Of a stretch of DNA of 22,518 nucleotides, positions 8,607-16,091 are shown in pieces (position 1 is the stretch's first letter; each line of letters starts with the position of its first letter). The notes below the pieces were generated by a model that worked only from the letters and a program-made list of their open reading frames with translations, was not told the origin of the DNA and searched no databases. Made by a program: the position numbers and the translations under genes. Origin of the DNA: an uncultured Ruminococcus sp. (GTDB lineage: Bacteria > Bacillota > Clostridia > Oscillospirales > CAG-272); contig CACYWX010000007.1 of NCBI GenBank assembly GCA_902778205.1, positions 1-22,518 on the forward strand, read 5' to 3'.

Positions 8607-8635
8607 ATTATACCGCGTTTTCCGGCTCCTGTCAA
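8607..8635 (-). promoter_or_regulatory. Consensus sigma-A promoter of the UroD-like gene
   Basis: Minus strand TTGACA (8635-8630), 17-base spacer, TATAAT (8612-8607): both hexamers are exact consensus. Transcription should start near 8600, about 40 bases before the ATG. Confidence 0.88.
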
Positions 8636-8660
8636 CGGGAAAAACGCGCACCGGCGGACC

Positions 8661-9314
8661 TCATCCCCTCCACCAGCTGTGCCGTTCGGCGGGGGAGGGA
8701 GGCTCCGGCAGATGGGAGGAATCGTTGGCGTACAGGACCCGGACCGCGCCGCGGGAGACCTCCAGACGGCAGACGGCGGTGTTGTCGCACCAGGGGACCT
8801 CGTTCATGCGCTCCGGCGGAAGTCCCATGGCGAAGCAGAGACCGTTCCGGACGGCGCATCCGTGGGACACCAGAGCGGCCGATCCCCCGTCGAACGCCTC
8901 GCCCGCCGCAAGGATGGCCTCCCGCATCCGGGCGTAGACCTCCCGCATGGGCTCGCCTCCCCGGGCGCAGAAGCTCCAGGGCTCCTTCACCCACCGGCGG
9001 CTCTGCTCCGGATCCAGTTCGGGGAGCTCGGCCCATGGCTTCCCCTCCCACTCTCCTCCGCCGATCTCGATGAGCCTTTCGTCGATCTCGGGAACCAGTC
9101 CGTGAGGAGCCGCAACAGCCTCCGCCGTCCGCTGTGCCCGGAGCAGAGGGCTGGTGCGCACGGCGTCGAGAGGCACCTCCGCGAACCGCCGGGCCAGGTA
9201 CCTCAGCTGAAGCTCCCCGGCCTCGCTGATGTCGGTGTCGACGCGGCCCTGAAAGGTCTTCACCCGGTTCCCCTTCGTCTCGCAGTGGCGGATCAGATAC
9301 AGAATGGCTGACAA
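8661..9314 (-). CDS. Histidine phosphatase (phosphoglycerate-mutase-like) family protein
   Basis: A 217-residue cytosolic protein beginning MSAILYLIRHCETKGN. The phosphate pocket residues are in place: Arg9 and the phospho-accepting His10, RTSPLLRAQRTA (53-64) with its arginines, the acid region LIEIGGGEWEG (81-91) and the second histidine in SHGCAVRN (His151). The family removes phosphate from sugars, nucleotides or other small molecules. Oddly, the usual RHGE/Q core reads RHCE, with Cys11 in place of Gly. The start codon is TTG at 9314-9312, chosen because the family N-terminus begins there and GGAGGAG lies 7 bases upstream. It starts 18 bases after the stop of the lipoprotein gene, so it is the third gene of the isomerase-lipoprotein-phosphatase unit. 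The substrate is unknown. Confidence 0.9.
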   Translation of the reverse strand: MSAILYLIRHCETKGNRVKTFQGRVDTDISEAGELQLRYLARRFAEVPLDAVRTSPLLRAQRTAEAVAAPHGLVPEIDERLIEIGGGEWEGKPWAELPELDPEQSRRWVKEPWSFCARGGEPMREVYARMREAILAAGEAFDGGSAALVSHGCAVRNGLCFAMGLPPERMNEVPWCDNTAVCRLEVSRGAVRVLYANDSSHLPEPPSPAERHSWWRG

Positions 9315-9332
9315 ATCGCTTCTCCTCCCCGG

Positions 9333-11093
9333 TCATTTGCTTCCGCAGTTTTTGATGAGCCGGTCCATAAAGACGGAGGGCGTCACCGGCTCCACCCCCG
9401 GGTCCAGCTGTTCCAGCAGCTCCGCCACGGCGTCCATGGTGTTTCCGTGGGGGGCCAGCTCACCGTTCTTCATCCCCGACCAGGCGTGGACGATGAGGAA
9501 GGAATAGGCGTCCTCCGAGGAGGGATCCCGTGAGGCGCGGTTGAGCTTCCGGGCGATGTACCCGAGCCCTCCCCCGGGGTGGTCCGCCCAGATCATGTAC
9601 CGGGCCGACACCGCGGGCACGCCGTCCAGCCAGAGGATCTTCCCGTTCAGGGAGGCGTATCCGCTGTATTCGATGTAGAAGAGGCCGTCGATCCCGTCCT
9701 GCGCCGCGAAGTCTCCGAGGGAGTCCTCCCGGAAGCCGTTGTCGTCCAGGATCTCGGCGTACCGCAGACCGGCGCGCCTCATGGAAAGGGCCAGCTTTTC
9801 TGCCATTTCGGAGCGGGCGTCCTTTTTCCACCGGGAGGGGAAGGTATAACCCAGACCGCTCAGCTGCATGATGAACTCGTCCCGCTCCGTCCGGCTGCCG
9901 TAGAGGTACGACAGCATGGGAGCGGCCGTGTCCAGCGCAGCGGGTGAGACGCCCCAGCCCACGGGAAAATCCCCTCTCCGCCGGGAGCCGTACCACTCGG
10001 AGCCCGTGGCGAAGTTGTTCAGCACCCACTGGAGATTGTCCCCGTCGGACATGAGGATACAGAGGGTGTGGACGCTCTCCGGGGTCTCCTCCTCCGGCTC
10101 CGGGATCCCCTGGGACGCGGAGGCCAGCGGAAAGCCGCTGAGGGTGGAGAGGTTATAGGCGTGGTCGGCGGGCACCATCTGCAGGTTCATCTCCGAGAAG
10201 GACTTCACCGTATCGTACTCGCCGAGGGTGTTGTTGTAGCCGAAGATCACCGCGCCGTCGTCCAGATAGTCGTACATCCTTTTGTGGGCCGCGGCGTTTT
10301 TTCCGTCGTAGAAATTGAAATAGGCTCCCGCCATGACGGCGTAATCCACCAGCTTCGGCGCCATGGAGGCGGGCTGTTCGAAGGCGGCCGTGCGGCTGAG
10401 CAGGTCCCAGTACTCCGAGGAGCGGAGCCAGTCGTCCCCCTTGCCGGTCAGGTCGAGAAAGAGGGTATAGCCCGCCGCCTCCACCGCCTCCCGGGTCTCC
10501 TCCGTGGCGATGACGCAGTCCGTCACCCCCGCGGCGGATACGGCGGCGGATACGGAGGGATCCTCCGGATCGGAGGAGCAGAGGATATAGCCGCCGGGGA
10601 GACGGTCCCGGTATCCCGCCAGCAGGTTGGCGAAGGTGGCGGGCTTTCCGGCGACGCGGTTTGTAATCTCTGCGCCCCACTCCGACTCCATGTACGGGGT
10701 ATACAGGTCCGCCGCGCCGGTCCGGATGAGGATCTGCTCGTCCGTGAGCTTCGCCGCCAGTCCCTGCAGGGAGGCCAGGGTCAGCTTCTCACCGAAGGAG
10801 CCGGGCTCCGGGATCCGCACCACGGTCTTCGCCTGCCTGCCCTTGGGATAGGGAGAGGTGAAGGGATACCCCGGCGCCGTTTCCTCCATGAGTTCATCCT
10901 CCACAGACCCGGTCTCTGCGGGTTCGGTCTCCGCGGGCGCATTCTCCGTCGGTTCGGTCTCCGCGGGCTCGTCCGGCTTCGCGGCGGTCTCTGCGGGGAT
11001 CTGTGCCGGTTCCGGTGCGGCCCGGGAGCAGGACAGAAATCCCGGCATCATAAGCACAGCCAGCAGGAGGACGGCGGTTCTTCTTCTCTTCAT
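9333..11093 (-). CDS. GxGYxYP-family lipoprotein (putative glycoside hydrolase-like)
   Basis: A 586-residue secreted lipoprotein. The N-terminus MKRRRTAVLLLAVLMMPGFLSC is a signal peptide with lipid-attachment Cys22, followed by a low-complexity linker rich in Ala, Glu, Pro and Thr (about 25-75). The folded part carries the family hallmark GLGYTFP (413-419), a variant of GxGYxYP with Phe for the second Tyr, and an upstream MSDGDNLQW stretch (348-356). This family (GxGYxYP N and C domains) is suspected of carbohydrate processing but has no firmly established reaction. I chose ATG 11093 over the in-frame ATG at 11108 because it gives a typical positively charged signal start, has GAGG 9 bases upstream and begins 4 bases after the isomerase stop. 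The histidine phosphatase follows after 18 bases. Confidence 0.82.
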   Translation of the reverse strand: MKRRRTAVLLLAVLMMPGFLSCSRAAPEPAQIPAETAAKPDEPAETEPTENAPAETEPAETGSVEDELMEETAPGYPFTSPYPKGRQAKTVVRIPEPGSFGEKLTLASLQGLAAKLTDEQILIRTGAADLYTPYMESEWGAEITNRVAGKPATFANLLAGYRDRLPGGYILCSSDPEDPSVSAAVSAAGVTDCVIATEETREAVEAAGYTLFLDLTGKGDDWLRSSEYWDLLSRTAAFEQPASMAPKLVDYAVMAGAYFNFYDGKNAAAHKRMYDYLDDGAVIFGYNNTLGEYDTVKSFSEMNLQMVPADHAYNLSTLSGFPLASASQGIPEPEEETPESVHTLCILMSDGDNLQWVLNNFATGSEWYGSRRRGDFPVGWGVSPAALDTAAPMLSYLYGSRTERDEFIMQLSGLGYTFPSRWKKDARSEMAEKLALSMRRAGLRYAEILDDNGFREDSLGDFAAQDGIDGLFYIEYSGYASLNGKILWLDGVPAVSARYMIWADHPGGGLGYIARKLNRASRDPSSEDAYSFLIVHAWSGMKNGELAPHGNTMDAVAELLEQLDPGVEPVTPSVFMDRLIKNCGSK

Positions 11094-11097
11094 CGGC

Positions 11098-12003
11098 TCA
11101 CACCTCATAACAGCCGTAAGCCTCGAGGACCGTCCGGCCGATGTCGTACAGCAGGGCCTCCGCCCGGATGCGCAGGTCCAGAGGCGGGTTCAACAGGCGG
11201 TTCTCTCCCTCGAAGGGGCGTCTGCGGTTCCCGGGCAGGAAGAAGTTCCCGGCCTCGAAGGTGAAGTACCCCCGGTAGCCGATGTCCGAAAGGCCCCGCA
11301 TGAGGGAATCCAGATTCAGGGTGCCGAAGAAGGGGGCCATGTGGGCGTCCGTGTCCCCCATGTTGTCCTGCACGTGGAGGGCCATGACGTGGGAGCCCAC
11401 GATCCGGAGCGCCTCGTGCTGGGGCATGTCCTGCATATTGGCGTGCCCCGCGTCCCACACGGCATGGAAGAAGGGATGGTCCACCAGATCGATCAGGGCG
11501 CGGAGATCCGGGGCGTTGTCGATCCAGTACATGCCGTCCACACACATTTTGTTGAAGTTCTCCACGAGGATGTTCACCCCGGCTTTCTCGGCGGCCGGCA
11601 GAAGCTCCAGGAAGAAGTCCCGGTTCCGCGCGAAGCACTCCTCCTTCGAGATCCCCATTTCGTAGCCGGAGTGGATCACCAGCCGGTCGATGCCGAGGAC
11701 GGCACAGGCTTCGATGCAGCGCAGGTTCATATCGACAAATTCGTCGTGGTACGCGCCCCGCTCGATGGGCTTCCCCATGGGAGCGTGGGCCTGGACGAAG
11801 GACGCGCCCAGACGGTCGGCCTCCCGGAGCACGCCGTCGAGAAAGGCTCCCCGGTCCGGTCCGAAGACGCCGTTCTTCCGGCTCCAGTCCATGCCGAAGT
11901 TATAGTCCATATACCGGAATCCGGCCTCACGGATCCAGCGCATGCAGTCGGTCTGCGTTTGAGCGTACTGGGAAAAATCCCCGGTGGTGGTGGCGAGCTT
12001 CAT
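11098..12003 (-). CDS. Sugar phosphate isomerase/epimerase family TIM-barrel protein
   Basis: A 301-residue protein of the xylose-isomerase-like / AP-endonuclease-2 TIM-barrel superfamily. Candidate metal ligands sit on the expected strands: Glu148 in ILVENFN, Asp184 and His187 in WDAGHANM, His210 in ALHVQDN and Glu250 in FTFEAGN; QAHAPMG (71-77) and VIHSGYE (109-115) form other barrel-mouth strands. Members interconvert keto sugars, inositol derivatives or related compounds in the cytoplasm. The ATG at 12003 is preferred over the upstream GTG at 12027 because AAGGAG lies 9 bases before it and MKLATTTGDFSQ is the natural family start. It is the first gene of a compact operon with the lipoprotein and the histidine phosphatase, which supports a role in processing a carbohydrate. 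The exact substrate is not visible. Confidence 0.88.
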   Translation of the reverse strand: MKLATTTGDFSQYAQTQTDCMRWIREAGFRYMDYNFGMDWSRKNGVFGPDRGAFLDGVLREADRLGASFVQAHAPMGKPIERGAYHDEFVDMNLRCIEACAVLGIDRLVIHSGYEMGISKEECFARNRDFFLELLPAAEKAGVNILVENFNKMCVDGMYWIDNAPDLRALIDLVDHPFFHAVWDAGHANMQDMPQHEALRIVGSHVMALHVQDNMGDTDAHMAPFFGTLNLDSLMRGLSDIGYRGYFTFEAGNFFLPGNRRRPFEGENRLLNPPLDLRIRAEALLYDIGRTVLEAYGCYEV

Positions 12004-12050
12004 ATCGATGTTCTCCTTTGCCTTCACGGACGTTTTGTTCTCTTTGCTCC

Positions 12051-12079
12051 ATCATAGCAAATCCTCGGCGGGAAAGCAA
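12051..12079 (-). promoter_or_regulatory. Promoter of the isomerase-lipoprotein-phosphatase operon
   Basis: Minus strand TTGCTT (12079-12074), 17-base spacer, TATGAT (12056-12051), with TG one base before the -10. The -35 regions of this promoter and of the divergent dipeptidase promoter are about 30 bases apart, so a shared regulator could act between them; no clear operator palindrome was seen. Confidence 0.65.
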
Positions 12080-12108
12080 GGGATCCGGCGAAAAAAACGG
12101 AGGCCGGG

Positions 12109-12137
12109 TTGCATTTGCGAGGGGATTCTGGTACAAT
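12109..12137 (+). promoter_or_regulatory. Promoter of the C69 dipeptidase gene
   Basis: TTGCAT (12109-12114), 17-base spacer, TACAAT (12132-12137), TG before the -10. The start near 12144 gives a leader of about 45 bases. Confidence 0.7.
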
Positions 12138-12188
12138 GGAGGGCGAAACGCGAAAACGCGCACTTTCTGACGGATAAGGAGATTTTCC

Positions 12189-13652
12189 ATGCCCTGCACT
12201 ACTGTTCTGGTCGGCAAGAACGCCTCGAACGACCGCTCCACCATGATCGCCCGCACCGACGACGGCTTTTTCGACGTGAAGAAGCTGATCGTGGTGAACC
12301 CCAAGGATCAGCCCCGGACCTACAAGACCGTCCTGTCCCATCTGGAGATCGCGCTTCCGGACGATCCCATGCGCTACACCGCCTGCCCCAGCGTGGATCC
12401 CAAAAACGGCACCTGGGCGGCCACCGGCATCAACGCGGCGAACGTGGGCATGACCGCCACGGAGACCATCACCTCCAATCCCCGGGTCCTGGCGGCGGAT
12501 CCGCTGGTGACTTACAAAAAGGCGAAGTCCCGCCGCGAAAAGGACGTCCCCGGCGGCATCGGGGAGGAGGACATCGTGGTGCTGGTCCTGCCCTACATCC
12601 GCACGGCCCGGGAGGGAGTGCTCCGTCTCGGCGCTCTGCTGGAGCAGTACGGCACCTACGAATCCAACGGCATCGCCTTCAACGATGAAAACGAGGTCTG
12701 GTGGCTGGAGACCATCGGCGGTCACCACTGGATGGCCCGGCGGGTCCCGGATGACGTCTGCGTCATCGCGCCCAACCAGTTCGGCATGGATGCCTTCGAT
12801 CTGGATGACGCCTTCGGAGAGAAAAAGACCTGCCTCTGCTCCGCCGATCTCAGGGAATTCATCGCGGAGAACCGGCTGGATCTGAATCAGGGCGGAAAAT
12901 TCAATCCCCGGGACATCTTCGGCTCCCACACGGACGTGGACCACATCTACAACACGCCCCGCGCCTGGTTCATGGGCCGGTACCTGACGCCCTTCTCCCA
13001 CCGCTGGGACGGTCCGGACGCGGAATTCACCCCCGAGAGCGACAACATCCCCTGGTGCCTGGTGCCCGACCGGAAGATCGCCGTGGAGGACGTGAAGTAC
13101 ATGCTGTCCTCCCACTATCAGGGTACGCCCTACAACCCCTATTCGGGCATCGACAGCGGGAAGAGGGGCATGTACCGCTCCATCGGCATCAACCGCACCG
13201 GCGTGACCTCCGTCTGCCAGATCCGGGAGGGCGTTCCGGAGGCGCTGAAGGGTCTGGAATGGATCTGCTTCGGACCCACCACCTTCGACGCCCTGCTGCC
13301 GGTCTACCCCTGCGTGGAAAAGATGCCGGCCTATCTGGCGAACGTCTCCACGGACGTTTCCACGGAGAACTTCTACTGGGGCAGCCGTCTGGTGGCCGCG
13401 CTGGCGGATCCCCACTTCCCCGCCTGCGTTCAGGCCGTGACCCGGTATCAGAACGCGGTGATGACGGAGGGGCGGCGCATCGTGCTGGAATACGACCGGA
13501 AAATCGGGGAGACCGGCGACCTCACTCTGGCGGCGGAGGCCAACGAAGCGCTCTGTGCCATGGCGAAGGAGCAGACCACGTCCGTGCTGAACGCCGTCGT
13601 CCGGGAGGCCACCGCCCGCATGAAGGACGGGTACAATCTGGCGGACAACTGA
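12189..13652 (+). CDS. C69-family dipeptidase (PepD-like Ntn hydrolase)
   Basis: A 487-residue peptidase. It begins MPCTTVLVGKNASNDRSTMIARTDD, the typical C69 start in which Cys3 becomes the N-terminal nucleophile after removal of a very short leader. Further family segments are TGINAANVGMTATET (79-93), NEVWWLETIGGHHW (about 172-185), VPDDVCVIAPNQF (189-201) and the Ser/Tyr-rich region around YQGTPYNPYSG. These enzymes cleave dipeptides with broad specificity; no signal peptide is present, so it should act in the cytoplasm on peptides taken up or released by turnover. AAGGAG lies 7 bases before the ATG. It is transcribed alone, divergent from the isomerase operon, with its own promoter 45 bases upstream of the leader. 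Length is normal for the family. Confidence 0.93.
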   Translation: MPCTTVLVGKNASNDRSTMIARTDDGFFDVKKLIVVNPKDQPRTYKTVLSHLEIALPDDPMRYTACPSVDPKNGTWAATGINAANVGMTATETITSNPRVLAADPLVTYKKAKSRREKDVPGGIGEEDIVVLVLPYIRTAREGVLRLGALLEQYGTYESNGIAFNDENEVWWLETIGGHHWMARRVPDDVCVIAPNQFGMDAFDLDDAFGEKKTCLCSADLREFIAENRLDLNQGGKFNPRDIFGSHTDVDHIYNTPRAWFMGRYLTPFSHRWDGPDAEFTPESDNIPWCLVPDRKIAVEDVKYMLSSHYQGTPYNPYSGIDSGKRGMYRSIGINRTGVTSVCQIREGVPEALKGLEWICFGPTTFDALLPVYPCVEKMPAYLANVSTDVSTENFYWGSRLVAALADPHFPACVQAVTRYQNAVMTEGRRIVLEYDRKIGETGDLTLAAEANEALCAMAKEQTTSVLNAVVREATARMKDGYNLADN

Positions 13653-13659
13653 GGATTTT

Positions 13660-13732
13660 CCGCCGCGCGAAATCAGCCGCGGGCCGCATTCCTGCGGTCC
13701 GGCGGAGGAGGAAGGAAACGCTTCGCGTTTCC
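13660..13732 (+). terminator. Two stable hairpins after the dipeptidase gene, possible terminator
   Basis: Just after the stop at 13652, CCGCCG (13660-13665) can pair with CGGCGG (13700-13705) around an 8-base-pair hairpin (13681-13688 with 13693-13700). A second perfect hairpin, GGAAACGC / loop TTC / GCGTTTCC, follows at 13714-13732. Neither has a good T run, so termination here is only likely, not certain; the second hairpin belongs to repeat A. Confidence 0.4.
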
Positions 13733-13953
13733 GGAATTATGACCCTGCGCAGGTCGGGCACCGGGGAGGGACACCATCTCATGGCCGCCCACTTTCACGA
13801 AGTGAAAGTGATGCACCATCCCGGAGGGTCCCCCTTGGCCGGGGAGCATAATCCTGACCACTCACATCTGTATACAAGCCTGATTGTACATCCCATATCC
13901 TCGCGCGATCTCTGTTCATGCAGCCAGAGGTCAAAGAGATTCAGGCGCGCATT
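13714..13953 (+). repeat. Intergenic modular hairpin repeat, copy A
   Basis: Order of parts: hairpin (13714-13732); conserved block GGACACCATCTCATGGCCG (13769-13787); hairpin with 9-base stem CACTTTCAC and loop GAA (13790-13810); conserved block starting CCTTGGCCGGGGAGCATAA (13833-13856); conserved block starting GCCTGATTG and ending CGCGCGA (13878-13908); then a worn version of the 3' block ending CGCGCATTG (to 13953). Copy B at 15646-15937 has the same blocks in the same order and orientation but different hairpins. The copies lie on either side of the polymerase gene. From 13954 to 14079 nothing was recognised except a small GACTG/CAGTC hairpin near 14018-14032. Confidence 0.75.
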
Positions 13954-14079
13954 GTCGTGGGGCGCGATGAAAGAAAAGCGAAACAGGATGTTCAACCGCG
14001 CGAATAAATCGTTTGACTGAAACGCAGTCAGCAGAACAACAATGTTTTCTTCCTCAACATGCGTCAATTCCGCACGTCT

Positions 14080-14093
14080 GGATCATGTGTTCG
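14080..14093 (+). promoter_or_regulatory. Possible degenerate LexA/SOS box upstream of the polymerase promoter
   Basis: GGATCATGTGTTCG matches the Bacillus-type LexA box CGAACATATGTTCG at 11 of 14 positions, with a perfect right half and a poor left half. It lies 50 bases upstream of the -35, rather far for direct repression. SOS control would be expected for a Y-family polymerase, but this site alone is weak evidence. Confidence 0.25.
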
Positions 14094-14142
14094 GATGCGC
14101 GGATTTTTTGACGGGATTTTTGGGTAAAAATCAGATATCCTA

Positions 14143-14171
14143 TTGACAAATCCGGACAGATGTGCTATAAT
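14143..14171 (+). promoter_or_regulatory. Consensus sigma-A promoter of the Y-family polymerase gene
   Basis: TTGACA (14143-14148), exactly 17 bases, TATAAT (14166-14171), plus TG one base before the -10. It is the strongest promoter by sequence in the window. The leader to the ATG at 14233 is about 55 bases. Confidence 0.9.
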
Positions 14172-14232
14172 ACAGCGCCGGCGTTAATATGAACGCTATT
14201 TATTCAATCGCTTGTTCTTTCCGGAGGGCGGT

Positions 14233-15645
14233 ATGGAATCCCGGGGCGCGTTTTTCTGCTGCGACATGAAGTCCTTCTACGCTTCGGTGGAGTGTGTGGC
14301 GCGGGGGCTGGATCCCCTGACGGCCCGGCTTCTGGTGGCGGATGACTCCCGCACGGACAAGACCATCGTGCTGGCGGTCTCCCCGGCGCTGAAGGCCATC
14401 GGCGTCCCTTCCCGTCCCCGGCTGTTCGAGGCGAAGCAGGCCATCGCCCTGTACGAGGCAATCCATCACACGAAGGTGGACTACATCACCGCGCCGCCCC
14501 GCATGGCCGAATACATCCGGGTATCCGCCAAGATCTACGAGATCTTCCGCCGGTACGTGTCGGAGGACGACATCCACGTCTACTCCATCGACGAGTGCTT
14601 CGTGGACGCGGGGCCCTACGCCCGGATGTACGGCAGGGAGGCGGAGCGGGCGGGGGTGTCCGTGGCCCACTGTCTGGCCATGAAGATCATCCGGGAGGTG
14701 CTGGCGGTCACGGGCATCACGGCCACGGTGGGGATCGGCACCAACCTGTATCTGGCGAAGGTGGGGATGGATCTGGTGGCGAAAAAGGCTCAGCCGGACC
14801 GGGACGGAGTGCGGATCGCGGAGCTGGACGAGGAGAGCTACCGGCTGAAGCTCTGGACCCACCGGCCGCTGACAGATTTCTGGATGATCGGGCGGGGTAC
14901 GGCGGACCGGCTCCGGTCCCGCGGCATACGCACCATGGGGGACATCGCGGCGGTATCCCAGTCCAACGAGGCGCTTCTCTACAAGCTCTTCGGCATCAAC
15001 GCGGAGCTGCTGATCGACCACGCCTGGGGCATCGAGCCCACGCGGATGTGCGACATCAAGGGTTACCGGACGGACTCCCACTCCCTCTCCACGGGGCAGG
15101 TGCTCCCGCGGCCGTACCGGTACGACGAGGGGTTTCTGGTATTCCGGGAGATGGCGGACCTGCTGGCGGCGGATCTGGCGGCGAAGGGGCTCACCACGCC
15201 CTCGGTGACCTGGCACATCGTTTACGATCCGGCGAGTCTGGAGGAAAATCCGGAGTACCGGGGAGAGGTGACGGCGGATTTCTACGGGAGGCTCCTGCCG
15301 AAGAGCGCCCACGCCACGGTCCGCCTGCGGAGCCGCACGAACAGTCCCTCCATTCTGGCGGAGGCGCTGGCCGGATCCTTCGCGGAGCACGTGGACCCAA
15401 CCCTGCTGATCCGGAGGCTGTACCTCTGCGCCAACCGGACCGAGGGGGACGACGCGGGCCTGCAGCTGGACATGTTCACGGACGTGGCGCGGGAGAACGA
15501 TCTTCAGCTGGCCCTGGCGGGGATCCGGCGGCGGTACGGCATGAACGCGGTGGTGAAGGGCATGAATCTGGAGGAGGGAGCCACCACCGTCCAGCGGAAC
15601 AGCCAGATCGGCGGACACCGGGCGGGGGGCGCGCTCCCGGAGTAA
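14233..15645 (+). CDS. Y-family DNA polymerase (UmuC/UvrX-like translesion polymerase)
   Basis: A 470-residue Y-family polymerase. The catalytic core shows CCDMKSFYASVEC (9-21) with metal ligand Asp11, and YSIDECFVD (117-125) with Asp120 and Glu121. The thumb helix-hairpin-helix region (about 215-265, WMIGRGTADRLRSRGIRTMGD) is present. The segment DIKGYRTDSHSLSTGQVLPRPY and the little-finger domain are of the Firmicutes UvrX/UmuC type rather than DinB. The enzyme would copy damaged DNA with low fidelity. The ATG at 14233 is chosen because GGAGGG sits just upstream and family similarity starts there; an in-frame TTG at 14212 lacks such a site. The gene stands between two copies of a modular repeat, and a YolD-like gene, a known companion of these polymerases, follows after 446 bases. 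Confidence 0.93.
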   Translation: MESRGAFFCCDMKSFYASVECVARGLDPLTARLLVADDSRTDKTIVLAVSPALKAIGVPSRPRLFEAKQAIALYEAIHHTKVDYITAPPRMAEYIRVSAKIYEIFRRYVSEDDIHVYSIDECFVDAGPYARMYGREAERAGVSVAHCLAMKIIREVLAVTGITATVGIGTNLYLAKVGMDLVAKKAQPDRDGVRIAELDEESYRLKLWTHRPLTDFWMIGRGTADRLRSRGIRTMGDIAAVSQSNEALLYKLFGINAELLIDHAWGIEPTRMCDIKGYRTDSHSLSTGQVLPRPYRYDEGFLVFREMADLLAADLAAKGLTTPSVTWHIVYDPASLEENPEYRGEVTADFYGRLLPKSAHATVRLRSRTNSPSILAEALAGSFAEHVDPTLLIRRLYLCANRTEGDDAGLQLDMFTDVARENDLQLALAGIRRRYGMNAVVKGMNLEEGATTVQRNSQIGGHRAGGALPE

Positions 15646-15937
15646 CGCCCTGCTCAGGGCGGGAGGCACGGGCTACGATCTTCGATCGTGGACACCATCT
15701 CATGGCCGACGGGTTTGCTCGCAAACCCATTCCCCACCGTGCGGGGGTTTCCTTGGCCGGAGAGCATAACCTGTCCTCACGGTCCTATATTCGAGTCTGA
15801 TTGCTCATCCCAATCCCCGCGCGAGCTGGTGGAGTCAGCCGAAACATACGTGAAATTTCATCATAAATGATAAAATTTCACGTGTTTCCCGCGCCGACGC
15901 AGTCGCGCAGGAGCCTCGAAAACAGCGATCGAAACGC
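15646..15937 (+). repeat. Intergenic modular hairpin repeat, copy B (most complete)
   Basis: Parts in order: hairpin CGCCCTG/CAGGGCG (15646-15661); hairpin ACGATC-TTC-GATCGT (15675-15689); block GGACACCATCTCATGGCCG (15690-15708), identical to copy A over 19 bases; hairpin GGGTTTGC-TC-GCAAACCC (15711-15728); block starting CCTTGGCCGGAGAGCATAA (15751-15773); block 15795-15824 starting GTCTGATTG; block GTCAGCCGAAACATAC (15834-15849); long AT-rich palindrome (15848-15883); and a 25-base block (15913-15937) shared with repeat C. It fills most of the spacer between the polymerase and the YolD-like gene. From 15938 to 16080 only an ACCTC/GAGGT hairpin (around 16020-16035) was noticed; no convincing promoter was found for the next gene. 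Confidence 0.75.
15848..15886 (+). terminator. AT-rich palindrome, probable terminator inside repeat B
   Basis: ACGTGAAATTT (15848-15858) pairs perfectly with AAATTTCACGT (15873-15883), and pairing extends inward (ATCAT with ATGAT) to a 2-base loop; GTTT follows. It is strikingly AT-rich against its surroundings. It should form in either strand and may end the polymerase transcript. Confidence 0.55.
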
Positions 15938-16091
15938 GCATTGGACAGGGGTGTGATCGTGATACAGTAATACAGATCTTATACTATCCCCCGCGGCTTG
16001 GACAGTCTGTATAAATCGGCACCTCAAAAAGAGGTTTGGGCGGACACATCCCGGATTTTCAGACTGAGAATCGACAGGAGAGGAGGCTTTT

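Noticed and set aside
10068..11264. Plus-strand open frame opposite the lipoprotein and isomerase genes
   Set aside because: Antisense to two recognisable proteins, with repetitive Gly/Arg/Leu composition and no ribosome site.
12004..12027. GTG at 12027 as the start of the isomerase
   Set aside because: The extra eight residues contain the AAGGAG ribosome site that serves ATG 12003.
13795..14067. A 90-codon minus-strand open frame (MTHVEEENIVVLL...) in the spacer before the polymerase gene
   Set aside because: Its second half is simply the reverse of repeat A, and no ribosome site or homologue is apparent. A small remnant gene in its first half cannot be fully excluded.
14212..14232. TTG at 14212 as the start of the polymerase gene
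   Set aside because: ATG 14233 has GGAGGG just upstream and the family similarity begins there; the TTG has no ribosome site.
13714..15937. Repeats A and B as a CRISPR array, integron or known riboswitch
   Set aside because: Only two copies about 1.9 kb apart, no regular short spacer pattern, no integrase or cas gene, and no match to a riboswitch consensus I know.
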